Below are positions 51,901-58,266 of a stretch of 64,000 nucleotides of DNA, piece after piece. Positions within the stretch are counted from its first letter, which is position 1, and every line of letters begins with the position of its first letter. Origin of the DNA: a virus; IMG/VR virus record IMGVR_UViG_3300044800_000271, positions 1 through 64,000 of that record; one strand, written 5' to 3'. The translations under genes were made by a program, and so were the position numbers. The notes under the pieces were generated by a model. The model had not been told where the DNA came from, ran no database searches, and was given only the letters and a program-made list of their open reading frames with translations.

Positions 51901-52174
51901 CGACGACATGGCGGACGCCGCGATGCTTTGCGCCCTGCTCGCCCAGAACTGGCTCGTCAAGGAAGGCAACGTGCACATGGACCCCAAGGGCATCGGTCTC
52001 CTGATGCAACAGCAGCAATCCAGGCCCCCGGCACCGCTCTCGAACATCGATGGCGTCCCGCTTTCGACCCTCAAGGTCATGGAAAGGACCAAGAAACTCA
52101 CAACAAATCTGGGATATTCGAGCGGCACGGCCCCGAGGAGCCCGTGGAGCCGCAGGGGCGGCCGCCACAGATAA
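48932..52174 (+). CDS. terL: terminase large subunit, interrupted by an intein
   Basis: DNA-packaging motor ATPase/nuclease, 1080 residues as precursor and 716 after removal of a 364-residue intein. The P-loop is split: AVVFAGRRGGK (to residue 143) joins SELVAAITCF (from 508). Walker B and catalytic Glu are FLALDEFAHF near 617. The C-terminal RNase H-like nuclease has acidic residues in GFDLGMICDAS near 823, TDQHGG near 908 and HDDMADAA near 989. Packaging needs ATP binding, so the enzyme should be inactive until splicing. The leader hairpin and AGGGG lie just upstream. Its 3' end is followed by a holin-like gene. Confidence 0.93.
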   Translation: MPPRRVSIFNKEAQRNSAFGKAISAGLTDINRKLMNAVEFIEGPQGTGIVLRPVQRVIAKCIFGVPLDWRPEWADRIPLWGQVQMWDVFREKLIRTVSEEEYLHIAFNENRCNIDDWRDIPNLGKTYGGYNEAVVFAGRRGGKALALDEPIPTPNGFVRNGDIKDGDMVLSPSGKPTKVVYAHEPFVSEVYCVTFDDGTSVLAHPEHRWLTFTRADRMASCYRTPEHRKARREQRRVRAVAAGYEYAPRPEIVGLCTKLQPMGSVKTTQEIFQTLKVGNYSNHAIPLPRAVELPDKDLPLDPYCFGCWLGDGESAGGNYAAEESDALEILKYFVSAGFSWKKSKRKHRWSIRGLKVVLRKMGVLGNKHIPNDYLWASSSQRKALLQGLLDTDGGCSKGLVTFTNTRRNLSEGVYHLAASLGLKPYWKEVPPRNPKHKVQYWVTWTGESSVFRLQRKLNLLSVTVRKTQKYRYVVSIEPAGRRMVRCLTVEDPDGLFLFGKNFNITHNSELVAAITCFKLYLLLNIRSPQEFFGLVPGSPIDITYLAQDDTGADRLFKKLSERVNHCSFFEPFVRDNNSKKLTFVCEADRHKRDITPTLTVWSLPCSTNAVRGPSSVFLALDEFAHFRAEKGSTSEDMYAAATPSTVDFHHTERIYADGTTEAIPPEADPDNEEEVLEEDISAQVYEKNILAPRLPGQFGVQDSMIFSISSPLKRVGKMYELHKLALSKGAASSIFTLNCSTAEMNNKVLSKTLRADHEKNPLTFRAEFGGQFLESSESYVTEAAVKSCVDCHWDETGLPTEGSTRLNVVSFIPQLHLGRNYFWGFDLGMICDASALAIAHLEYGGGGGIRLIYDYIDRMMVGEHFTGPFIPQAPGEKRYENYKVLPLEDILVWMKAINRILPCFRGATDQHGGQQLAQLLELNGIFNFEMLNITPAINSQMAYALRGYIENKLCSFPYEPKFIKELKLVELEVASKYRIRVQAPMEKGAHDDMADAAMLCALLAQNWLVKEGNVHMDPKGIGLLMQQQQSRPPAPLSNIDGVPLSTLKVMERTKKLTTNLGYSSGTAPRSPWSRRGGRHR
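49361..50452 (+). mobile_element. class 3-type intein with LAGLIDADG homing endonuclease, in the terminase P-loop
   Basis: 364 residues inserted between Lys143 and Ser508 of the terminase precursor. Block A begins with Ala (ALALDEPIPTPNG), not Cys or Ser. Block B is AHPEHRWLTF with Trp66; block F has Cys343 (RCLTVEDPDG); block G ends Thr362-His363-Asn364, and the +1 residue is Ser. Trp, Cys and Thr at these places form the WCT set of class 3 inteins, which start splicing from the block F Cys. Two LAGLIDADG motifs (FGCWLGDGES near 162, LLQGLLDTDGG near 241) make it a probable active homing element. Lower GC than the exteins. Confidence 0.92.
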
Positions 52175-52232
52175 CTCTGTGGGAATTTTATGCCTATGGA
52201 AGCCTATTACAGAGAGATCGATAAGGCCAACA

Positions 52233-52676
52233 ATGCTCAACGAACCCACAGTTTTAGATTTCATTTCGAATCACATGCCCATCGTCGGCTGGGGGACGCT
52301 GAGTGCATGCACCATCCTAATCACGAAGTGGGTCTGGAAAGCACGCGGGGCGTTTGACAGTTTCGTGGCGAACCAGAAGACAGACCGGGACTTGGTGATG
52401 AAAACGCTTGCGGGCATCGAAATCGCCAAGGCGGACGCCCTGAAAGAAGTCGCAGAAGCAAGGGCACACGGGGAAAAATCCGTCGTTGAGTTACAGGAGC
52501 AAATCTCAGCAACCTCCTCCAAGATAGATACTTTGGACAAAAACCACCTGACGGGGATCGAGAAGGGAATCGAGTCCTTGAACCAGAAGACCGACAAGAT
52601 GGTGGACACCTTGACCGGGATGGCGGTGGACATCAAGATTCTCGTGGACCGTACCCCGCGACTGCCCACAAGCTAA
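52233..52676 (+). CDS. membrane-anchored coiled-coil protein, holin-like
   Basis: A 147-residue protein with one N-terminal hydrophobic segment (PIVGWGTLSACTILITKWVW, about residues 16-35) and a long coiled-coil from about 50 to 130 (ELQEQISATSSKIDTLDKNH). One transmembrane helix plus coiled-coil fits some phage holins, spanin-like or membrane-anchor proteins. ATG 52233 lies 59 bases after the terminase stop; longer frames overlap terminase without a ribosome site. Function is not established. Confidence 0.62.
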   Translation: MLNEPTVLDFISNHMPIVGWGTLSACTILITKWVWKARGAFDSFVANQKTDRDLVMKTLAGIEIAKADALKEVAEARAHGEKSVVELQEQISATSSKIDTLDKNHLTGIEKGIESLNQKTDKMVDTLTGMAVDIKILVDRTPRLPTS

Positions 52677-52817
52677 ATCGTCCGCCTCTAGCCAACAGGG
52701 CCCGATTCCGCCAGTATTAACGTCCGTGGAGACCGCGGTTCCAATCGCGGCTTAGAAAGTTCAACCCAAAAAATCACTTGCATTGGCCCCGTATCCGGGG
52801 TGTACCATCATAGTTGG
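52677..52817. other. intergenic gap with short hairpin, nothing coding seen
   Basis: The stretch contains a hairpin CCGCG-GTTCCAAT-CGCGG that mimics a tRNA T-arm, but no acceptor or anticodon arm accompanies it. CCCCGTATCCGGGG further on can also fold. A phrase CAGGGCCCGATTCC here resembles CAGGCCCGACTCC at 53051, so the two gaps may share a promoter-like element. No gene is supported. Confidence 0.4.
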
Positions 52818-52845
52818 AAGGAGACCCGGCTCGCCGGGTCAGACT
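52818..52845 (+). promoter_or_regulatory. ribosome site with a hairpin between Shine-Dalgarno and start codon
   Basis: AAGGAG (52818-52823) lies 22 bases from the ATG at 52846, too far for normal initiation. The bases between form a near-perfect stem GACCCGGC/GCCGGGTC with a two-base tip (52823-52840). Looping it out leaves about six bases, a normal spacing. Phage T4 gene 25 is a known case of such a hairpin improving translation. Confidence 0.65.
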
Positions 52846-53028
52846 ATGCAAAACGCGATTCCAACCGAGTTGAAAAACTCGCGGGGGCTCCGCAAGCTGA
52901 AGGATTTTTACGCCGAGCAGCTAGCTAAGCTGAACGGCGACAAAACAGCGCCGTCGCTGGGGCAACTGCGATCTGACATCCAATGCATCGAAAGCGAGCT
53001 CACGGTGTCAGCCGCCGCTCGGAAATAA
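52846..53028 (+). CDS. tiny helical protein, 60 aa
   Basis: A 60-residue protein: helix LRKLKDFYAEQLAKLNG, a short turn, then LGQLRSDIQCIESELT. It has the look of a two-helix hairpin or small coiled-coil. No family is recognised. The unusual hairpin-containing ribosome site just upstream supports real expression. It lies between the holin-like and sigma-like genes. Confidence 0.6.
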   Translation: MQNAIPTELKNSRGLRKLKDFYAEQLAKLNGDKTAPSLGQLRSDIQCIESELTVSAAARK

Positions 53029-53067
53029 TTTTGTTCGCCAACTAGGCACAATCAGGCCCGACTCCCT

Positions 53068-53110
53068 GAGGTGGCCCGTGTTGTCCGTAAACTGTGGCTC
53101 CCTCGCGGGC
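53068..53110. other. inverted repeat in the leader of the sigma-like gene
   Basis: GTGGCCCG pairs with CGGGCCAC over a 26- to 30-base interval in the gap before 53149. The loop holds TGTCCGTAAACTGTGG. It could be a leader fold or an operator; there is no T-run for a terminator. Confidence 0.35.
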
Positions 53111-53148
53111 CACAGCATCCCTAATTACCTCGTGGTTGTCGGAGGCCC

Positions 53149-54327
53149 ATGGCAGAAGATACAGTCGCACAGCCGCCAGCATCAATTGCAAAATTCAATC
53201 GTCTTATCACAGAAGCCTTGACCGAAGGTCCGAAACGGGTCAAGGAAATCTACCAGATCGCACTGGAGCGCCAGCCCCAGGACTGCCCGGATATTTTTTG
53301 CCCGCACCGCAAAAAGACGAGCAAGAGCTACGAGTGGCAGCACGAAATCCAGCGCCAGCTATCCCGGATCGCCGCCAACCACGAGGGGTCGTGGTGCCTG
53401 AAGACCGCCCAAGCGGCCATCAGTGCGCAGGCCGAGGAACCCGCCGCCGAGACGCCGGAGGACGGCATTCCTGTAGCGCCAGCGGCTCCGGACGTTCCCT
53501 ACACCGGCGACCCGTTCATCGTGACGGAGTCCGGGCATTTCATGGACGAGGACGAACTGAAAAAGCCCGCGGGGAAGCGGTTCATCGTCCCCAACAACTT
53601 CGACGAGTTCTACGCATGGAGGCCGGAGTACGTCCTGACATGGGTGAAGAAGCGCCTGAACCGGTTCCAGGTCGACGACGAGGTCGAGGACTGGACGCAA
53701 GACCTGCTCATCCACCTCCGCTACCTGCCGCAAAGCTCGAAGCACCGCCGTCCCGGCGCTAACGGCCGCCCGCGGGGATGCACCGACATTATCGAGACGT
53801 TCGATCCGCTCCAGCAGTACGGAGCGAGCGAGCGCCGCTTCCGCAACTACGTGAACAACATCCTCGGCAACAAATTCTTGACGGTGCAGAGCAAGCGCAG
53901 CAAGAACCCCGTGCTCCGCCCCGGCAACATCTCGTTCGGCTCCGACCCCGACGAGTCGAAGGAGCGCCGCGGGGGAACCAGCGACGAGTTCATACACGCC
54001 AGCAGCAACTATCTGGCAAGCCAGACCACCCGGCTCGCCAAGCAGCACGACGACCGCCTGTACACGAACGAGTTCAAGCAGTTCGTGGAGAATGTTGACC
54101 CGTCCGTTTATCCGGCTCTTGAAGCACTGGAATCCACGGGCACCATCGGCGATGCGGCCAAATTCATGGAAGTCAGCGGCGGCGAATTTTCGAGGTTCCG
54201 CAACCGCCTGAAGCAACTTGGCGAATGCTTCGAGAAGGGTCTGCCTGTGCCAAAGCAGCGCCGCCCATACAAGAAACGCACCAAGGCAGCAGCGGCAACA
54301 CCGACTGCATGGCCAACCTATAAGTAA
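53149..54327 (+). CDS. phage sigma-70-family-like factor
   Basis: A 392-residue protein. Residues 160-190 (EYVLTWVKKRLNRFQVDDEV, then EDWTQDLLIHL) match the region 2 pattern in which E-D-x-x-Q-D/E-x-x-x-x-L contacts the polymerase core. FRNYVNNILGNKFLTVQSKR near 240 resembles the rest of region 2. PALEALESTGTIGDAAKFME near 323 and the basic helix after it match region 4. The N-terminal 150 residues, including CPDIFCPH, are not part of the sigma fold, and a Lys/Arg tail follows. It probably redirects host RNA polymerase to phage promoters. GGAGG precedes ATG 53149. Confidence 0.68.
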   Translation: MAEDTVAQPPASIAKFNRLITEALTEGPKRVKEIYQIALERQPQDCPDIFCPHRKKTSKSYEWQHEIQRQLSRIAANHEGSWCLKTAQAAISAQAEEPAAETPEDGIPVAPAAPDVPYTGDPFIVTESGHFMDEDELKKPAGKRFIVPNNFDEFYAWRPEYVLTWVKKRLNRFQVDDEVEDWTQDLLIHLRYLPQSSKHRRPGANGRPRGCTDIIETFDPLQQYGASERRFRNYVNNILGNKFLTVQSKRSKNPVLRPGNISFGSDPDESKERRGGTSDEFIHASSNYLASQTTRLAKQHDDRLYTNEFKQFVENVDPSVYPALEALESTGTIGDAAKFMEVSGGEFSRFRNRLKQLGECFEKGLPVPKQRRPYKKRTKAAAATPTAWPTYK

Positions 54328-54331
54328 TTGA

Positions 54332-54697
54332 AAATACTGTAAGGCGGTCTTTGAGAAAAAGGAATGGAGATTACACAACGGACACAGCGGAGAATTCTGC
54401 TCTTTTGAATGTAAGACCGCTCATTGGCGGGAGTACTGTAGCGGAGAAAACTCTCCCGACTGGGTTGGCGGCCCTAAAACGTATCGCGGAAGGGGCTGGA
54501 AGGCCATTCGTCGTGTTGTGGTGACTGAACAGGGAGGAAAGTGTAGCCACTGTCCCGCCTACCTTGGGAGCAGCTTACCCGTTCACCGCATTAAGCCGTT
54601 TCGCTTATTTGAGACTGCGGCTGAAGCAAATAGCAGAGACAACCTTATCGGACTTTGTCAGCCTTGTCACATGAAGGCTGAGCATCAAGCTCGGTAG
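54332..54697 (+). pseudogene. 5'-truncated HNH homing endonuclease
   Basis: The frame from 54332 to the TAG at 54695 reads YCKAVFEKKEW, HNGHSGEFCSFECKTAHWRE, WVGGPKTYRGRGWKAIRR, KCSHCPAYL, PVHRIKPFRLFE and NLIGLCQPCHMKAEHQAR. This is the zinc knuckle and HNH core of a phage homing endonuclease. No ATG, GTG or TTG lies upstream of the conserved region, and a stop at 54329-54331 closes the frame, so the 5' end has been lost. It starts directly behind the sigma-like gene and is followed by methyltransferase fragments. Confidence 0.72.
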
Positions 54698-54938
54698 GCG
54701 ATTCATCGGGATCGACCTCTATCCGGATGTTGCGGAACGCATGAAAAAGCGATGCGCGGACGCTATTTTCCCCCCGATTGTCGTTTCCTCCCAGATTGGG
54801 AATGTTCGGGAATCGATATGCCAGCACCGCGTTCGGGAACGGCTCGATCTCGCTGAGCCACGCGGCCTTCCAGCCGAGGGGCTCCCAAGCGACCGTGGCC
54901 GCCTCTATCCCGCTGCATACGCTTCCGTAGACCATCAT
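54645..54938 (-). pseudogene. N-terminal fragment of a cytosine-C5 DNA methyltransferase
   Basis: From ATG 54938 the minus frame reads VYGSVCSGIEAATVAWEPLG, then WLSEIEPFPNAVLAYRFPNI. These are motifs I and II of C5-cytosine DNA methyltransferases (F/S-x-G-x-G-type SAM loop and the Glu after it). The likeness ends near 54782 after PNLG, and the catalytic Pro-Cys motif is missing, so the enzyme is not functional. The Vsr endonuclease gene lies 75 bases away in the opposite direction; Vsr normally accompanies C5 methylases. Confidence 0.7.
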
Positions 54939-55013
54939 CGGGTATTAATACTTGTCGCCTTGCCATTTAGCGGTTTTCGGAGTACACTATCGGGGAGATT
55001 CCTAGAAGCATAA
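54675..55013 (+). pseudogene. remnant of a DNA methyltransferase C-terminus
   Basis: The plus frame opens with KLGRRFIGIDLYPDVAERMK (54687 onward). This is the typical end of N6/N4 DNA methyltransferases, where SAM-binding motif I lies at the C-terminus (compare EVVGVEKDAEYCKIAEERI in the enzyme at 2049). The likeness stops near 54770; the rest of the frame is only the antisense of the cytosine-methyltransferase fragment. The 5' part with the catalytic DPPY motif is absent. Interpreted as a gene scrap left after deletion or homing-gene turnover. Confidence 0.5.
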
Positions 55014-55408
55014 TGGACTTCCTCACGAAAAAGCAGCGCAGCCGCCTCATGGCGAGGATACGCTCCGTGTCCAAGCTGGAGCTTTCCGCCAAGGCCGAGG
55101 CGGAGCGGATCGCCGGATGCAGGCTCCGCAGGGGCGAGTCCGGGCTCCCCGGCCGACCGGACTACTTCAACAAGCGCCGCAGGACCGCCGTGTTCGTCCA
55201 CGGGTGCTTCTGGCATGCCTGCCCCGAGCACGGCACCGTGCCGGAATCCAACGCGGGATTCTGGTCCGCCAAGCTTGCCCGCAACAAGGCCCGGGACGCC
55301 GAGGTTTTGGAGGAATACCGCAGGATGGGCTGGAACGCTATGGTGCTGTGGGAACATTCCCTGAAGGCCCGTTCCAAACGGGCCAAAGGCGTTGCGGCGC
55401 AGTATTAG
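55013..55408 (+). CDS. vsr: very short patch repair (Vsr) endonuclease
   Basis: A 131-residue protein of normal Vsr length. LTKKQRSRLMARIRS opens the family pattern. LPGRPDYFNKRRRTAVFVHG carries the catalytic Asp and DNA-contacting residues, GCFWHACPEH holds the zinc-site His/Cys, and WSAKLARNKARD and RMGWNAMVLWEHSL complete it. Vsr nicks at T-G mismatches formed when 5-methylcytosine deaminates. Beside it only a broken C5-methylase gene remains, so it may now act on host-methylated sites or be left over. ATG 55013 overlaps the preceding stop by one base. Confidence 0.92.
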   Translation: MDFLTKKQRSRLMARIRSVSKLELSAKAEAERIAGCRLRRGESGLPGRPDYFNKRRRTAVFVHGCFWHACPEHGTVPESNAGFWSAKLARNKARDAEVLEEYRRMGWNAMVLWEHSLKARSKRAKGVAAQY

Positions 55409-55438
55409 TCAGGCGAGTCCTGTTGGAGGGAGCCCCGC

Positions 55439-56461
55439 TTGGCGAAGAAATCTGCGTCTATCGCTACCGTTAAAAACTACCAGCCGTTCCGTTATCCGGG
55501 TGGCAAAAGCAAGCTCATAATCAACCCAGCCTTTTTGGCGTTGCTGTACCCGCTCGCCCAGAGTGGGGAGGTTTTCTACGAGGGATTCGTTGGCTCCGCC
55601 GCGGTCTCCCTCGCCGTCGCCATCCAGTTCCCCGAAAAGAGAATATTCGTCACCGATAAGGACCCAACCATCAGCGGGTTCTGGGAACTGATCGCCAACG
55701 GCACGGACGAGGAAGCCGCCGAACTCGAAAACCTAATACTGAATTTCCCGATGATCCAAGGAGGCCCATTGGACACCGAGGGGGAGGACCAGTACTGCGC
55801 GAAAGTACGGTACTTTCGCCAGCTTCGCACCAATCCCCCGGCGACACTGGTAGAACGTGCGTTCTACGCCATCTTTTTCAACCGTACTTGTTTTTCCGGT
55901 ATCGCTATGTCCCAGCCCATCGGCGGGTACTTCCAACGGTCGAAGTGGGTTATCGACTGCCGCTTCAACGCGCCGCTCCTGGTCGAGAAGGTGCGCAACC
56001 TCCGCACCCTCCTCCGCGGACGGATGACTGTCAGCGATGCCGACATCTGGGATTGGCTGCCCGGCATACCGAAAAACGCCCCGATGTATCTAGATGCCCC
56101 TTACTATGTTAAGGGAAAAGCTTTGTACCCCGTAGCGATGAAGGATTTTGAGCACGAACGTTTAGCGGCTGTGCTTGGCGCTCGAACCAACTGGATCATA
56201 TCGTACGACATCTGCAAACCAATCGAGAAGCTTTATGAGAACCAGAAAATGCTGGAAATTCCCTTTCGGTATTCGATCAACGGCTCGAAGGATGCCTGGA
56301 ACCACCAGCAGGAGTACCTGATCTGCTCCCCGGAGATCAACACGGAAGCTTTTGAGTCTGAATTGGTCAAGTGGCACGCCGATGTTGAGGCGCGGACGAA
56401 AGAAGCCAAGGAGCGGTCGGCGAAAAAGAAAGCCGCGGCGGCTGCGCCGGAAGCTGTATGA
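55439..56461 (+). CDS. Dam-type (D12 class) DNA N6-adenine methyltransferase
   Basis: A 340-residue alpha-class methyltransferase. FRYPGGKSKLI near residue 14 is the SAM-binding motif of the D12/Dam class, FYEGFVGSAAVSLA near 43 continues it, RTCFSGI near 152 matches the target-recognition side, and MYLDAPYYV near 218 is catalytic motif IV. That motif is normally D-P-P-Y; here it is D-A-P-Y, which keeps Asp and the aromatic. It starts with TTG after GGAGGG. Near Vsr and methylase fragments it forms a small DNA-modification island. The C-terminal 40 residues are Lys/Ala-rich. Confidence 0.85.
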   Translation: MAKKSASIATVKNYQPFRYPGGKSKLIINPAFLALLYPLAQSGEVFYEGFVGSAAVSLAVAIQFPEKRIFVTDKDPTISGFWELIANGTDEEAAELENLILNFPMIQGGPLDTEGEDQYCAKVRYFRQLRTNPPATLVERAFYAIFFNRTCFSGIAMSQPIGGYFQRSKWVIDCRFNAPLLVEKVRNLRTLLRGRMTVSDADIWDWLPGIPKNAPMYLDAPYYVKGKALYPVAMKDFEHERLAAVLGARTNWIISYDICKPIEKLYENQKMLEIPFRYSINGSKDAWNHQQEYLICSPEINTEAFESELVKWHADVEARTKEAKERSAKKKAAAAAPEAV

Positions 56462-57327
56462 GAAGACGGGATCAGGGTTTTGCGCGCACCAGTCCCGTAG
56501 AACCAGCCTTGGCTCAACGGGGACTTTCTTTCATTGGGCCGGATCATTACTATCTGATGTACTGCCCGCGCTGCTGGGAGGCCTTCAAGAAAGCGGTCTT
56601 TTTGCTGGGCATCGTGCGTCCCGATACTCCGCATCTTCCTATCATCCGGAAGACATTGGAGTCCCTCGGCATCGAAGCGTGGACATTCGACTGCGACGAG
56701 GAGGTCAAGCGCAAGTTGCTGGCTCCGGAACTCCCGGAGCTTTTGAGCGTGGAAGAGCTAATTAAGAGCCCGAAATGGCAAGAACTGTCCCTACGGAAGG
56801 CGATCACCATCGATGGCAAGAGGTTTGACACGTTTGAGTCGCAGACAAGGTTCATGCGGGTAATCGAGAAGCACCACGACATTTGCCACGGGCATAACAC
56901 CGGATGCGGATGGATTCACGAATCGGGAACCGACCGAGGATATGTTTCCGATCCGTTTGGTGGACCGGGCCGCGGCGCTGGTCCGGGCGACCCTAACCGC
57001 TGGCCATTTGGGCTTTGGCAGCGCAAGGTGGACTCGCGCAGGTTCAAGGGAATCGGCATCGACACCACCCTGCTTTCCGGGGGACGTTTCGCACTGCTTA
57101 TGGAAACCTGCCGCCCGCAGGATGATAAGCCAACCTACCTCATCGAGGGCCTTTCCGACCAGTTGAACATCGATGCGTGTTTGGTCGAATATTTCTCCTA
57201 CGACGATGAAGACACAGCCTATGTGCGGGTGAGCGGAGGCAGGAAAAAGCGCCTGTTGAACGATTTTGTCCAAACGCTGATCGACAAGTACTCGCCGGGC
57301 ATCAACCTTCCAGTCACGCGCCAATAA
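56458..57327 (+). CDS. hypothetical protein, 289 aa
   Basis: A 289-residue protein with no recognised family. A pair of Cys (YCPRCWEAF near residue 38) and a His/Cys-rich stretch (KHHDICHGHNTGCGWIHE near 138) could bind metal. A Gly-rich loop (DPFGGPGRGAGPGDPNRWPF near 166) follows. ATG 56458 overlaps the methyltransferase stop by four bases, so the two are probably translated together. A role in DNA modification is possible from context only. Confidence 0.65.
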   Translation: MRRRDQGFARTSPVEPALAQRGLSFIGPDHYYLMYCPRCWEAFKKAVFLLGIVRPDTPHLPIIRKTLESLGIEAWTFDCDEEVKRKLLAPELPELLSVEELIKSPKWQELSLRKAITIDGKRFDTFESQTRFMRVIEKHHDICHGHNTGCGWIHESGTDRGYVSDPFGGPGRGAGPGDPNRWPFGLWQRKVDSRRFKGIGIDTTLLSGGRFALLMETCRPQDDKPTYLIEGLSDQLNIDACLVEYFSYDDEDTAYVRVSGGRKKRLLNDFVQTLIDKYSPGINLPVTRQ

Positions 57328-57359
57328 CCCAGCTTCCCGCCTAATTGGTGAGAGGCAAA

Positions 57360-58091
57360 ATGAACCGATACCGTAGCGTTTGGACCTCCGACCACCACTT
57401 AGGCAACCCGCTTTCGCAGGACAGGGCGTTCCTTCGTTTTCTTCGTGACACCGACGCCGATGTATTCGGGCTCGTCGGCGATTTCATCGACGGCTGGTCC
57501 TTCAGGCGTCGGTTCTATTGGCCGCAATCCCACAATGACGTGATACAGAAAATTCTCCGCAAGGGACGCAAAGGGGCGCAAATCCTGCTGATACCCGGCA
57601 ACCACGACGAGTTCTTCGAATTCCTTCTCGGCACGGCGCTCGGGCAGGTCACCGTGCAGCACGAGTACATTTATACCGCGGCGGACGGCAAACGGTACCT
57701 TGTCATCCACGGGCACCAGTTCGATACGCATGTTCCGATCTGGATGATGAAGGTCGGAAGCTGGGCCTACGACATGACCATTGTCTTCAATCATATCGTC
57801 CACAAAGTCCGGGGCTGGCTGCATATGCCCCATTGGAGCCTCAGCGCCTACCTGAAAAAGCGGGTCAAGGAAGCGGTGACCTATATGCGGGAATTCGAGG
57901 AGATCGCCGTCGAGTACGCCCGGACCAAGGGCTGCGATGGGGTGATCTGCGGGCACATACACTCTCCCGTCATCAAGGAAATAAACGGATTGATTTATGT
58001 CAATGCGGGTGATTGGCTGGAGCACTGTTCGGCTGTTGTAGAGCACCCGGACGGCAGGTTCGAAATCGTCCACACCCCAAGAAACGTCTGA
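57360..58091 (+). CDS. calcineurin-like metallophosphoesterase, LpxH-like
   Basis: A 243-residue two-metal phosphoesterase: SDHHLG near residue 10, GDFIDGW near 40, GNHDEF near 79, HGHQFD near 117 and CGHIHSP near 200, the full set of metal ligands. Length and the FIDGW and GNHDEF contexts resemble UDP-2,3-diacylglucosamine diphosphatase (LpxH), a lipid A synthesis enzyme. The middle helices (WMMKVGSWAYDMTIVFNHIV) may form its membrane-facing lid. A phage copy could alter host lipid A or act on another diphosphate. ATG 57360 follows GGTGAGAGG. Confidence 0.82.
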   Translation: MNRYRSVWTSDHHLGNPLSQDRAFLRFLRDTDADVFGLVGDFIDGWSFRRRFYWPQSHNDVIQKILRKGRKGAQILLIPGNHDEFFEFLLGTALGQVTVQHEYIYTAADGKRYLVIHGHQFDTHVPIWMMKVGSWAYDMTIVFNHIVHKVRGWLHMPHWSLSAYLKKRVKEAVTYMREFEEIAVEYARTKGCDGVICGHIHSPVIKEINGLIYVNAGDWLEHCSAVVEHPDGRFEIVHTPRNV

Positions 58092-58122
58092 CTACCACCC
58101 TCTTTCATAGGGGTGATTTTAT

Positions 58123-58266
58123 ATGTTTGAGTTATTTAAAATTGTACTTGAGTTTGTCCTTGCAGTTGTTGTCTTTTTCGGTGGCATGTTCTTTGCCATC
58201 AAATACCCCGGCATTGCGGGTCGCATTGTCTCGGCGGTAGAGGCGTTATTTAGCAAAAGTGCCTAA
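58123..58266 (+). CDS. 47-residue single-span membrane protein
   Basis: Too short for usual ORF calling. ATG 58123 encodes a protein whose first half is one hydrophobic segment (IVLEFVLAVVVFFGGMFFAI), followed by an amphipathic C-terminus. TAGGGGTG lies nine or more bases upstream, within a CCCTCTTTCATAGGGG hairpin that faintly resembles the shared leader elements. The end overlaps the next HNH gene by eight bases. It could be a small holin or membrane regulator. Confidence 0.55.
   Translation: MFELFKIVLEFVLAVVVFFGGMFFAIKYPGIAGRIVSAVEALFSKSA

Noticed and set aside
50288-52264. 658-residue minus-strand frame
   Set aside because: Antisense to the terminase nuclease and ATPase parts, whose plus-strand motifs are unmistakable.
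52190-52360. Short plus-strand frame starting MPMEAYYREI after terminase
   Set aside because: It overlaps most of the start of the holin-like gene in another frame and its later part is antisense-like His/Arg sequence without a motif.
52728-52760. T-arm-like hairpin suggesting a tRNA
   Set aside because: The loop has eight bases instead of seven and no matching acceptor, D or anticodon arms are present.
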